Shown here in pieces: positions 22,031 through 34,040 of a stretch of DNA of 64,000 bases. A model generated the notes under the pieces. That model was not told the origin of the DNA, made no database searches, and worked only from the letters and a program-made list of their open reading frames with translations. The stretch's first letter is position 1; the number at the start of each line of letters is the position of its first letter. The position numbers were made by a program, and so were the translations under genes. Source of the stretch: Spinellus fusiger (Eukaryota > Mucoromycota > Mucoromycetes > Mucorales > Phycomycetaceae); contig JALLLS010000036.1 of assembly GCA_025094145.1 (NCBI GenBank), forward strand, positions 1 to 64,000. Reading direction: 5' to 3'.

Positions 22031-23490
22031 TGATTCTGAATGCTTTGCATATCAATTCAAATTGGTAAAACAGGAATGTTTTCTAGTCAACAAATAAAGT
22101 AGTATTACACTCAAATAGTTGTATTGTCTTGAACGTTGTATTACTGAAATTTAATAGACTGTACCTGTGGACCTTTCATAGTGCCTACACTTGCCCTCAA
22201 TTAGTTTGGGCTTATGCATTGGGACATCTTTATTTATAAACTAGTGTTTCAATATCATTTGAGAATAAGCCAACAAAATTACCTTCAATAACGCAATAAA
22301 ACTAGTCACGTCATGGTATCCTATTTTATTTTAATTTGCTGTGTTTTATCATTGGCCTGTAAGCATTCAAGGAGATGACAAATCATTCTTACTGGAAATG
22401 GTCAACATGATATCTTTCAGTCGGCTAACATATTCTTTTAATTGTCCAATTCTAGATGAACCTGTATCAAAGTTAAAATTGGGTTCTGTTTTACAATGGA
22501 AACACCTACATCATCTGTGTGAATCCTACCACAGAACTTCGTAGGCTTGAAATCGCCTTGGTCTTCCAGTGCCTTGCAAGAGACATCTCCACCTTTAGTT
22601 TATATTTGCTGCTTTTCTACTCTTTGTCGTGCTAGGCTCTGTAATATATTAAATGATTCAACATTTTAGTATCTATGGTCATATAGCACGGAATGGACAG
22701 TTTTCTAATTGGGAAACAGTTGAACGACTTGAGCCCAAAAAAAAATTCACACATCTGCAGTCAATTGTAATAAGCCTTGATATGTTATTTTGGGGTTAGA
22801 CTTGTATTTGTAATAGATGCTTTCCTTGTTAAACATATAGGACCCGTTGATGAATTGTTCAAAAGAGATATAAATATATTTCAATCCAATGACCCGAAGC
22901 AAGAGTCAATGTCAGATGTCTTTGTTGATAGAAGCTTTGGTTTCTTTATCGCTATAGTTACTCTTTTTTCATTTTTTTGTTCATTTTTTTTTGCTATGTG
23001 AGTTGGTGGAAACCTATTCTAAGCTTATTTCCAAATTGTGAACCAATAGTATTTAGTGTTTATCTTTGTCCCTTCATTATTTGATATCTGCTATGTAGAT
23101 ACAGGCTTTAGTAGAGGAACAAGTGTGTTGACATTAGACACAAGGTTATTCAATGCCTGTAGATATTCAGATTTTCACTTGAGTACAGAGACAATGCATC
23201 TGATAGTAGCTATCTTATGTCTGTTCATTTACTGTAAAATGTTAGAAAATAGGACACTATTATTTTCAGATTATAGAATATCAGTGTGGTATACTTGGCC
23301 TTTTTTTTATACAAAAAAAATTAGCTGGTACTGATTGATTAAACTTCTTTCCCTGATACCAAAATAGAAGAAACTATAGATAAAATGACTAAAGAGATGG
23401 GCGCGATTTCTATTACCTGTTATATAAGAAGAGATAGGGCCTTGAGCAAACGCTCTATTTCATTGAGTTATTGTAGGAAGAAAGAGAAAA

Positions 23491-24861
23491 TACAGTGTCA
23501 GGCAAAAAAATAGTCAAAGTTTTTACTTTCTGATAGGATTATTGTTTGTGGAAATACTTATTGTTTGTCATAAAAACAAACATTAAACACACAATAGAAA
23601 GTTGAAAACTGGATAAAGTATAAAGAAGGTCAACAGGATAATAAATAAAAAACTATTGGGTGGAAACCCTTTATTTGGTGCTTCCACCCTTGGCCTCTAT
23701 CACAGTCCTACATCTTCAATACATGCTGGCAACGAGGTTGTTGGTAACCTCTTTGGGGATCTTGTTCCATTCTTGGACCAGGAGAGCCTTCAGATCCTGG
23801 AGGGTGCTTTCTGGGGTCATCCTCTTCCGAACTGTTCTGTCTAGTTTTTCCCAAAGATGCTCAATTGAGTTCAGGTCAGGGCTCTGAGAGGGCTCCCCCT
23901 CCATTGTGACAATACCCCTCTCATCCTTCCATTTCCTAGTCTCCTTACTAGTATGGCAACTGGCATTGTCCTCTTGAAGAACATAGCCTACCACTGGATT
24001 CAGTGCCGAAAGACGAGCCAGCTCGGGGTAATAGGCCTTTTCTAAAATACTAGTGTATTTGGCACTATTGATAGGCCCCTCCACCACAGCAAGTCTACCA
24101 ACACGTTCACTAGAAAATAGAACCCCATGTCATCACCCCACCACCACCAGAATTTATTATCGGCTTCACATTCTTTGGGAGAAGACCCTCCTTCTTTCTG
24201 TGTACCACCCTGTTGCGGTGGTTGTTCGAGATGGGCTTGAGCTTGGACTCATAGGACCAGATGACCGCCTTCCAGTCTTCATCTGTCCAACGAAGGTAGG
24301 TCCTAGTCCAAGTAAGCCTCAAATTCTTGTGTTTAATGATGAGAGAAGGTTTCTTCACAACCCTGAAAGAAGAAGGGCCAATCCTCTTTATCATTTCTCA
24401 AAAAGTGCTCATGCACACTTTGGTGGTCATCTGCTTGCAAAGTTGATTTATTGTCTGAAATGAATCCCTTTCCATCTCGTATAAAAACTCTCTCTCTCTT
24501 GTCCTTCTACATCAGAATGAACTTGCACCTAAAGCCCATTCCTGCTTTGAAACAGTCAGTTTCTCTGTACCTCTTCATAATGAGGCTGACAGCAGAATGA
24601 CTGATGCCAAACATGGCTGCAATGTCCATTTGTCTGGTGCCATGTTGAGTGGCCTCATGAACAATGAGTTGAATATTGAAGTCATTGATATTTTTCTTCT
24701 TGATTCCAATAGGCTTGGTGGATTATTCAGTGGTGTTGGACATAATAGACATTATAGTGGAAAAAGAAGAAATGAGGAATAAGTAAAAAAAAACAATTTA
24801 ATTTGAGCAAAATAAAGGTCGGAAAATGAAAATATTGACATGTTTTCAACCGGACACTGTA
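23491..24861 (-). mobile_element. Tc1/mariner element, decayed
   Basis: The left end reads TACAGTGTCAGGCAAAAAAA and the right end is the inverse of TACAGTGTCCGGTTGAAAAC, giving short diverged inverted repeats with TA at the extreme ends. The 1371-bp length and the transposase remnant inside fit a Tc1-like element. It abuts repeat arms of the 19709-20577 family on its right. Confidence 0.85.
23716..24780 (-). pseudogene. Broken Tc1-type DDE transposase
   Basis: Cut-and-paste transposase remnant read from about 24780 to a stop at 23716. The N-terminal helix-turn-helix is visible near 24560-24690 (HEATQHGTRQMDIAAMFGIS) just after a stop codon. The catalytic part starts IKHKNLRLTWTRTYLRWT. The first catalytic Asp is replaced: IWSYESK where Tc1 proteins have WSDE. 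A one-base frameshift with a stop follows near 24115. The second Asp is present (QEDNASCHTS) and the third residue, Glu, in SQSPDLNSIEHLW. Spacing between the last two is 35 residues by my count, one more than the usual Tc1 value of 34. The stop, frameshift and lost Asp make it inactive. Confidence 0.85.
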
Positions 24862-25140
24862 CATCTTTCTTTTTTTCACTTATGTATTTGAAGTGTTTCA
24901 ATGTTTATTCTTATTTTTTCAAACGATCTCATAAGGTGGCTAAAATGCCCAATGCGCGAACAGCAACCAACACCCAAAAATAAAAATACTTTGAACTGTA
25001 CATCTTTCTTAAATATAAAGTGTTTCTATGTATATCCCTTTTTTATTCAAAACTTCTCATAGGGTGGCTAATATTCTCAATGCTCGAGTATCAAATTATA
25101 CCCAAAAATAAAAATATTTTGAACTATACATCTTTCTTAA
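24862..25140 (+). repeat. Two tandem partial arms of the 869-bp element family
   Basis: Two ~130-bp units in direct order (about 24862-25012 and 25013-25137). Each runs from an AAGTGTTT..ATGT segment through ATCTCATA.GGTGGCTAA to CCCAAAAATAAAAAT and ends GAACTGTACATCTTTCTT or nearly so. Both match the right arm of the element at 20332-20577 with more divergence. Confidence 0.7.
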
Positions 25141-25150
25141 GCAGTGTTTA

Positions 25151-25433
25151 CTGCAAATACTATGTGCCTAAGGATAACACATTATATTAAACAATAAATG
25201 CAGTGACTGAGTTGTAATATTGAGGTGATTCTTGTTCTATTTCTTGACTTTACAGCCAACTCTATACTTTTTAATTGCAGAGTCAATAGTTATTGCTAAA
25301 ACAGGCAAGTAGAGTTTGAAATAGCCCATTTAGATAGCGAAAAAGCATTTTCAAACATATTAGCCAATCATAAGAATATTGCGATTTTATTCTCAGGATA
25401 TTTCCTTATATATCCCAAAAATCTTTGGGTGTG
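25151..25433 (+). repeat. Foldback-family arm, copy 2
   Basis: Matches 1331-1614 along its whole length and the arm of the 9871-10180 element in its last ~120 bases; ends TTTGGGTGTG followed by TA. It sits directly beside the tandem arms of a different element family, forming a nested cluster. Confidence 0.75.
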
Positions 25434-27008
25434 TATGCCAAAGGTATACAGAACAGTAGAATGTGTAGTTAAACTCTGTTGTTTATTAAATGGAATGACT
25501 AAGTATTTTTTAATTTTTCTAATGGTATTGGCTTTAAGTACATACTATCGAAATACTATGAACTATCGACATCCCTTTATATTCGATAGAGCTCCCTTCT
25601 TAGTTTGGTAATAAATAAGTCCTAATTCTTAAGAGAGTAATTCTTCCAATTGTGGCAAAAGTCTTTAAGACAACCTTTTATAATTAGTTTAAGAACAAGT
25701 GTACAGTTTACAAAAATATTTATTCAATAGTAGAATTGTTTATTATACGAAATATAGCTCATATAACCTGGAGAATATGATCAGGGCAGTACAACCGAGT
25801 ATCCTAACCTAGGCGCACTAAATAAACAGTATATCCTTTTGCTGATTCATCTCTAATTTTAATCTTACTAATGAATCATAAAATAGAATTAAAAGGAGAG
25901 GGAAACGGTATGTATCTACACATGAAGCATGTGATTTTTCTCTGCTGTGTGATGGTTATGCTTAACATCTTTGATTCTTTTTTTTGATTCCACTTCCCAG
26001 ATATACCCACACTGTAATACTAGAACAACACAAGATGAAAAAGACACATCAGGTCATAAAATCCACTCAGTCATCAGCTATCTACTTGTAATACTCGGCG
26101 AAGTTTTGATCATTTGGCTAGTACATATTTACACTTTTCATACATTGCTACAAACAACAACAGCAGCAGACCCAATGCTTTCAAGAGAGGGTAAATCTTT
26201 TCATTTACATGAATATTTATTCGGCTTTTAAATCCTTCTCTTTTTGTAACACTTGTCGTAGAATCCGTTGTTTAATTATACATTATATCTTTCATAACAG
26301 CTAAATAATACACATTTACACATCCTCGGGTGTGTACACCAATGAAATACAATAAAATCCATATTCATTTAAGCGGACTTTTTTTCTTCAAAGCATCGAA
26401 TCTTCTCTCAGAGAGAGAGAGAAACACCTGCTAAAACCAGAAAAATATTATCTATTTTTATAAGTCCTATTTTACTGTAAGACTGGGCAAATATTATAAT
26501 GTACATCGACACAAACACCCACTTTAGTTTCACTAAACCATTTCCAAGTGAATTCCCCTTTGTTTTTTTTTCTCTTTCTTTTAATAAAAGAATACAAGGT
26601 ACTACTACAAGGTACTACCTTCCCCTTTGTCAATGCCAAGTGAAAACTAAGCATTGGTTCTTTGTGTGTTTATAGTAATTTTTTTTACTTTTTTTTTTAT
26701 TACTTTATTCCATTTTAGATTTTGGAGCAAGTTGCTAATAAGCATTTGTACAAAAGAGTGAGGTAACTACAAGAATTTCCATTTGATGGAGATTGTAGAA
26801 AAAAGGAAAGAGGCCAGTAAAAAAGTACGTAAGCAAAGCCAGAGAAAGGGAAAAAAATAAAAAAATAAAAAAAAGAGCAATAGTAATAATATGAGTAGAA
26901 ATAGAAATAGAGCAGATTTCATTAGAGAAGCGGGTGGTATAGAACATATGTTCATGAGAGATAGAGAATGCACGTCAATGCCAAAGTAAAATACAGGAAA
27001 GAGGTGCG
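25434..27008. other. Intergenic, repeat remnants
   Basis: 25440-25690 resembles 39950-40200 (shared GTTAAACTCT.TTGTTTATTA and ATTCGATAG followed by CTTCT.AGTTT). A foldback-type terminus lies near 26325-26334. An 86-codon open stretch at 25971-26231 has a hydrophobic middle but no recognisable family and no support as a gene. Confidence 0.5.
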
Positions 27009-27542
27009 TCAACCAATCACCAGCATTGTGGTGTGATGTACAACAGCCATTGGTGCCAGGTAACCCTTTTCACTCTCTTCTTCTTCTTCATTATCACTGT
27101 CTGGAAATGCAGATCTGCATTTGTAATTGGTAGAAAGACTGGTAAAGAACAGGGGATCTGTAACAGATTTAGTGTCCACAAATAACTTAGGTCGTTGTGT
27201 CTTCTTAATTGAGGGAGTGGTTTCGTAGGGAAGAGTACGGCGAGAAGAGTTAGGAACCATTGAAAGATCAAGTGGTGTTACATGAGGTCGTTTGTTGGGT
27301 GAAATGGACAGAGGAATCGAACAAACAGTGGTGGACTTGCATTGGTTACTGATGGTAGGAGGGCGGAAGGCACAAAGTGTAGTGGGTGGGTAAATAGCAA
27401 AACGAGAGCGATCGTAATCAATGGAGCTGTAAGTGAACCCAACTGTCTCAAGGTGAGGACTGAAGCGGACAGACTTTTTAAGGTACTTCTTTATATGTAC
27501 TTCTGGAGTGTCAGGTAAAGTGCATGGTAATGTGGAAAGCAT
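27009..27542 (-). CDS. Small protein with a PP1-docking-like motif
   Basis: Single exon, 177 residues from ATG at 27542 (MLSTLPCTLPDTPE). I do not recognise a named family. Near residues 22-45 it reads KKSVRFSPHLETVGFTYSS. K-S-V-R-F fits the RVxF motif that docks regulatory proteins onto protein phosphatase 1. A following Leu-Glu-x-Val is seen in several fungal PP1 glycogen-targeting subunits (Gac1/Pig families); that comparison is from memory. The rest is Pro/Ser/Thr-rich (SIPLSISPNKRPHVTPLDLS) and ends with an acidic run (DSDNEEEEESEKG). There is no CBM21 glycogen-binding domain, so it is not a full Gac1 homologue. It could be a small PP1 regulator or an unrelated phosphoprotein. Confidence 0.6.
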   Translation of the reverse strand: MLSTLPCTLPDTPEVHIKKYLKKSVRFSPHLETVGFTYSSIDYDRSRFAIYPPTTLCAFRPPTISNQCKSTTVCSIPLSISPNKRPHVTPLDLSMVPNSSRRTLPYETTPSIKKTQRPKLFVDTKSVTDPLFFTSLSTNYKCRSAFPDSDNEEEEESEKGYLAPMAVVHHTTMLVIG

Positions 27543-29030
27543 GATTTTGTACAAATGATAAATGCATAAATAAAAGAGAAAGTGCTCCCTTTATATATGC
27601 CTTGAAGTGTTCTATAGTGTGTGCGTCCCATTTATTAATAGAATAATTATGTACCTCTGTGCAACAAAATTAAGGCTATAATTGGAAACACAATCGATAC
27701 CCAATCCCCAATGCTGCAAGATCTCCTTTTTCTTTGTCCTATTTATATCTTGGAATGATCCGTTCCGCTCCCAATCCTCGGGTTTTAATTTCTCCGCTTT
27801 TACGACGATAGAAATTTGTCTGCCTATCGGTAGAATGTGATTTTGTCTACGTAAAATCAAAGTAGCTTACGTGATGAAAGTACTCAAGAAAGACACAAAA
27901 ATAAAAATACAAATGCATAATTTTATCAATGTATAAAAATACACAAGATAGAATGGAAATATTCAATATACTATTGAGATGTATGGCTGTATGTTTGTGT
28001 ATGTTTATATGCACGACTTTGTATGAATGTATGTATGTATGTACCACAGCAAAGCCATGTAAGCAAGTGTTTTTACAAGCAATTTCAGAAAAGTTCATTT
28101 TTATCTTGGGGAAGGGGGGGCCTGAGCACACGGGCTGTACCAATGTAACTTACTGATGCACCGATAGATACAGTTTGTAGAGGAAGAAGAGAAAGAAGAA
28201 ATGACATTGGTATGTTTAGCAATTATCAGTCATAACAAATACACCAAGGCTTGCTTTCCTTTTTCTTTTATATTTTTACAATGACTAGTGGCATTGTTAT
28301 TGTTAGTAAGTTGGATTTTTATAGAAAGAAATTCAGTGCTTGTTTTTCTGTGTCTAGGAACATCCACTTGTTTGACAGTTACCTTTATCCGTGTCCCTCA
28401 TTGAGGGTGTTTCTAACCTGCCTACAATTCCATAGGAGATTTAATCGGCGGTCACTACCATCTCCCTAAACAAGCCAACTTTAGTTTTACCCGATACATC
28501 ACAGTGAAGGTGTATTCATTTTATTTATTTATTTATTCATTCATTATCTTATAACTATATTTTATGCAACACCCTAGCCTTTTTAGTACCAATATCCATT
28601 AAATAAGGATATTGACTAGACTTGTGAATACTGCACTTTACTCTCTTTGAAGGAAATCGTCATGGCTCCAGTAAGTTGTAGGAGACAGACACTGTCTATG
28701 ATTCAAATTGATAGTGATTGGCAGACAGCACGGTTTGTCCATCTTTGTATATTTTTCTCTATTTTGTTTTCAACTTGTGGTTCAGTCGACTATTGACTGT
28801 AAATGCTGTTGTTACTGTTCTTCTTTTGTTATTTTCTTTGACCAGTGCTACCATATATTATTCTTGGAGTTAGTTAATGTATTTAATAGAAGGACTTCTA
28901 CTTTATGGGCAAGACAAACATAAGACCAGCTTTATTGTTAATAAAAAATGTCGCTGCGGAATTAAGTGTAAATAAGTAAAGCTATATAACAAAGAGAGAG
29001 AGAGAGAGTGTGTGTGAGATCTTGGCACAC
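27543..29030. other. Intergenic, no gene recognised
   Basis: Contains the promoter of the 177-residue gene and the 3' flank of the kelch-BTB gene, with GA/GT microsatellites near 28993-29015. Open stretches up to 98 codons show no motif or splice pattern I can support. Confidence 0.55.
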
Positions 29031-31173
29031 CTAAGCCTCAATAATGACTTCTGTACCGTCCATGTCTATCATATCAGGCACCCTATTTGAGCGTACAGAA
29101 GTGTACGTTTGTGAACGATGAATCGATGTATCAGATATATGTATAGGAATAGCTGAAGAATGGTTTTTCAATACACTCAAAGACATTCTCTTGGGTGCTA
29201 CCCTCACTAAATCACCAGAGGAATGATGAATATCAAGCACAGCTTCATCAGGCACTGCTTCCAAGAACTCCTGATAAGCTAGGCGTGGCATGTGCATAAG
29301 AATATTAGATTTGATGACAGCTCCATAATTACGAAATATAAAATCAAGGCTTAGCATCTTGAGACCCATTTCATCTGTCAATATCGCCTTTTCAAAGATA
29401 ATAGAACAGCTTTCGACTGACATGTGTTTACGATAGAGTCTCTCACAACAGACCTTCTTAAGTCGATGAACGAGATAGATATTGGCTAGCTCCAATACTT
29501 GGCACACCACTTGCCATGGCTCCCCTTCATCCAATTGGTCACTGTAGAGATACTTGAGAAGGGCCATCACTGCAGCATAAGATTCGGGAATCGTTAACCG
29601 TCGCTCCAGTGCTTCTGTCATCCCAGCATCATGCATATTTCTAAAATAAGGCCAGCGAGTAATCAAGATCACCCGATGAACCTGGATTTCCTGTCCACCT
29701 GCTACTGCAATTGTAAAATCAGAAAGTTCAGGATCCACCAGTAACTGTGATAGTTGATTTAAGCAGCGAGGAGGGCCAATATCATAGAGTCCTAGGGATT
29801 CACTATTAATTATCAATGCATCTCTAGAGTAACAAATAATGAATAACATGAACGATAACCATCTCTATTTACCTGAAATGGTCATATCCCTGGGGACGGT
29901 AAGAGTCAATATTGCCTAGAAACAAGAGATTGTTGACGACCACCTGTGAATAGCAATCGTCTGATTCATTTATGTATTCTTTGTAGGCTGTAAAGTAATT
30001 CCAACCACCACCTTCAAAATGCATATCGCATTCCTGTCTTTCCCATTGTAGTGTATCAAGATCCAATGTCCAAAGACTGTAGCCAGCATCTGGGGTGCTA
30101 GTGTTGGATTGTTGGTTGTAGGAGAGATAGCGACCAAACACAAATAGTTTACCACAGACAGCAGCACAAAAGTGTTGGCTCTTTAGTAATACCATTTTTG
30201 AGTTTTCTATTGCTTGGGAGTTGCTCAAGATAAGACGAGGTGTGTAGGGAGGAACACGAAGGTTGATCATAAACAGATCAGACACTGTGCTTCCATGTTC
30301 ATCCTTCCCGCCGTAAATATACAGTCTCTGGTCGATTAATGTAGCTGAATGGTTATAGCGTGGAGGAAGATCCTGGTATTTAGTCCACTCCATTGTCTTC
30401 AAGTCTAATACGTCGAGTTCGTCAAGGACATAGGTGCCTAAACAGCAGAGTAACATTGGATTCTCCTTGTTATTCTCTGTTTCTATTCTTGCTTTGTCGT
30501 TTGTTAGAACTTACATTCCATACTTCTGGCAAATCCACCGTAGATAAATAACTTATCCTCATACAGTGTGGCACTGTGTAAATACCGTGCAGATACAGTA
30601 GTATTAACTCTGGGGTTGGTCCATGTCAGTGTAGACAAGTTAAATATGTAAATATCATTACAGTACTCTTGGAATTCGTTACAGCCACCTAGAATGCATT
30701 TTTTAGTGGATGTTTTATTTAATACTGCATACCAAATACAATGATAGTATTATTCCAATGGGTTATAGTGTGTCCATAGCGTTTCGATGGTCCTTTGCCT
30801 CCTAAAGACTATAGGCAGGTGCTATTAGAACTACCTTTTTTTTCTTCTATTGTTCTCTGTATGTATATATTTATATATGTATGTATGCATATATACATTT
30901 ATGTTTACACCTACACTCATACATACACCTACACACCCATTCATTCATACAGAAAGAAAAAGAAAAAAAGAAGGAAAGACAGAAAAGACACCTTACTTGG
31001 ACAATATCCCAGCACATTGTACGCAAATCAAGCACATGCAAATTATCGGTCACATTTCCACCTCCTCCAAAAACGTAGAGCTGATGACTGACTTTTACAA
31101 AAGAGGGTCTCCATAATCCTACAAGACTTTTCCCTGTAGTTCGAATGGGTTTTTCTGATTTAATGACAGGCAT
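29031..31173 (-). CDS. Kelch-repeat and BTB-domain protein (LZTR1/Ral2-like layout)
   Basis: Probable adaptor, with a kelch beta-propeller at the N-terminus and a BTB domain at the C-terminus. It starts MPVIKSEKPIRTTGKSLVGL at 31173. Kelch units follow across exons: QLYVFGGGGNVTDNLHVLDL, RYGHTITHWNNTIIVFGG, LHSATLYEDKLFIYGGFARS and YNHSATLIDQRLYIYGGKDE. The BTB core near 29500-29740 reads LVDPELSDFTIAV followed by VHRVILITRWPYFRNM, then a BACK-like helical region. Kelch before BTB is the order in LZTR1 (a CUL3 adaptor for Ras-family GTPases) and in fission yeast Ral2; KLHL proteins have the reverse order. Exon joints checked near 30997, 30790, 30690, 30435 and 29830 keep the frame. A Ras-pathway or Cullin-3 role is inference from domain order only. 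Confidence 0.88.
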
Positions 31174-34040
31174 TGTTTATAATGAATTGTGTATTGAATA
31201 GTAGAAGATCAAGTAAAAGGAATGTTGCTGTGCTGTTGGCACGTAAAAAGAATGAATAGTGAAGTAAGAGAATGAAAGAAAGGAAAATAGAAGGGGAAAA
31301 TCATGGGCATTTATATTTATATACATATTGAAAGCATATTAGAGACTCAACTATCTTGCATCAGAACGAAAATACAATTGGAAATTTCTGCGGATCTTTC
31401 GTCTCTTCTCAAATTCAGTAATGATAAATAGAGAGGAGGTGATATTTTCTTTTACAGGCAAGAGGAGAACAAAGTAGTGGGACACTTTATCGTTTCTAAA
31501 GAATTGACTAGGCAAGTGTCTTTATTAGGGCATAAATGGTGATGGAGGTGTTTAGGTTTTACGAGTGCATATTGAACTATTGATAGGAATGTAGTGTCTT
31601 ATCTTTTCCTTTGAATTTATGAAATTGGCTGCCATTTAAAAGTAGGATATTTGTAAGACTGTAATGTATTTGACACAAGGTTTCTTATGGACATTCATAG
31701 CTGACACCCAGTCTTGACTGAAAAAGCAAACATTGTATCCAAATTATATAGATGACATGTATATTAAAAGATACATTCTGTAGAAGGATTGGAACCCAGT
31801 GGCATGGGAAGATGGTCAAAGAGAAGCACACTAGGATAGAGCTTACAGAGACATGGTGCAGTTTAAAGTACATGAAGTATAAGAACTTTACTACTTGTAG
31901 TTTATTATAAATGTATGTATTCAGGGAGAGGGATAAATATTCTACTCATTCATTCACCATGGTCTTGTGGATCATCATGGTGTTGGTGTTGGTACTGATA
32001 CTGACAAACAATTTTAACACTGATAAGGATAGGGATAAAGATATTATCACTAACAATGGTAATAGTATATGTAATAATACATGAACTAGTCATGTTATTA
32101 TTTATATTAGCACTAATACTGACACCACGATAACTATTAATACTTTCTCCATCTTATTTCCTTTATTGAATTCACAACAAAATCCATGCATCTCATTATG
32201 TGTTATAACCCAACCAATTATATGTTAAACTGTACTCTATAGATTGCACACTCTTTACAACCCAATGGATAAATCTTCTTAACTTACATGTATTTTCCTG
32301 TTATACTATACACGATAAAAGATTTAACTTAGATCTTATGATGAGATAGTCTATATCAGCCCTTGAACTTGTCCTCTGCTTGTCTCTAAATCTATTCCTC
32401 AGAGACATTATGTACTTAAATGATCCACTTGAGATCATTCTTCTACTGGTTCTTTTGAATGTTGATCTAAAACAAGCAATGGTCATACTATATCTTTTAT
32501 AAGAACATATAATCATAATCATAATAATTTTAATAAAAAGAAAGAAAGAAGAGAAAGTTAAAAAAAAACAATAGTATAACACTACATTACTGTTTCCATG
32601 ATGTTGGGCGTTGGTAGACAGTAGATCGAGACCTAAACTCAGAAAGAGGTATCCATGCGTTAAAGGAGAATAGAGTACACACACTTATCATTCTACAAAT
32701 CTTGTCTAGAATACAAAGAATATCTATATTTCAGTATGATATATAATATAAATGTTATCCAATCCACTTGTTATTTAAATAGAAAATCAATTCACTAAAA
32801 GGAACCTTGGATCAAAGTGGATACTTTATTGCTTTATAGAGTATTTAAGTTGTTCAATAAAGTGATATTCCTATGGCAAGTTTAAAATCAAGTTTACTTA
32901 ATAAAGACAGCAGTAAATTATTAATTAGATGGATACTTCATCCTTTCAGTTCCTTGCCTATCTCCTGTATTGTGTATTAAGATTACCGACTGTCAAGATA
33001 GGATCTGAGTATGCCTTTTGTTTTTAATTTTTTATTGCATGTTGCTATGTCTATGCATGTCTTTGATACTCCTTTTAATTAATTCACAGTAAAAAAAACT
33101 AACCATTAATTCTTATCCATTATACCCTATTTTAATTAATAAATAAAAGGTACATGGCAGTAGGACTAAAAGTTTTTGTTTACTTTATAGATATAAAAGT
33201 GTGTAGATACCTCAATGGATAAATCAATCTACATCCGTTGATGTGGTGGCTCCAAATGAATAAACAGAGAGAAAAGAGCAGAAAGAGTAGTGCTTAGTAA
33301 AATTGTATTTACTATTTTGCATCAAGATTCTATGTTTCTATTACTTATCACAGTGCGAGTCTCATAGTAGACACTTTTACTCTCATGATGAAATAGTACA
33401 CTGGTAAGAGAAATAACAGCCGTTATGTCAGTCAATGACAGAGAAATCCATAGTTTTATCTATTATAGTTTTATATAACTATGAATACATTTTCAATTTG
33501 TGAACAGAAATATTATTTATAAACAGTTTTATCTCTATTATTAAAAAAAAGAGCGTCATATATAATTAATGAGTTATTTTATACCTGTAGATTATACTAC
33601 TTTTACCATTGTCAATACTGTTGAAATGAATGAATAAAACTAGATATAAACTTGATTGTTGTAGTAGGAAGAAAAAAAAAGAACAATTGTAGTGAGCAAG
33701 ATACAATGTAAACTGACAGATAATAGGTACATAGACAGAATAAATACACAGTAACACAGACACAGGCAGATAATGTGGGAAATAGAGAGACCTAGCCACC
33801 TACTTCAAGAGAACTCATTATAGTAATGCCATAGATGTGTAATGTAGAATAGCATAAATAGAAGGAACAGATGCACCCTTTGTATCTTTGAGAAATATAC
33901 CCTATAGTTCCAAACAGTATACTTTTTGCTTAAGGATTTCGAACGATACTAAAGACACAGACAGACACAGGTGGATACATATATATATAATAAAGACATA
34001 ATTAAGATACAATAAAGACACAGAGTAATATACATATGGA
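31174..34040. other. 2.9-kb gene-free AT-rich region
   Basis: Holds the kelch-BTB promoter at its left end and the 3' flank of Cdc16 at its right. No ORF has a recognisable product. Short palindromic and simple AT repeats only. Confidence 0.6.

Larger units (their letters stand above)
18330..23490. other. 5.2-kb gene-free, transposon-derived region
   Basis: No credible gene. It holds the 869-bp palindromic element (19709-20577), a repeat terminus near 21820-21848 and a 9-bp tandem array (21935-22030). Short open stretches (for example 22341-22544 and 22777-23001) have no recognisable motif and look like eroded remnants. Confidence 0.6.

Noticed and set aside
25971..26231. 86-codon frame with a hydrophobic middle
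   Set aside because: No recognisable family, no splice or promoter context, and it lies in repeat-rich AT DNA.
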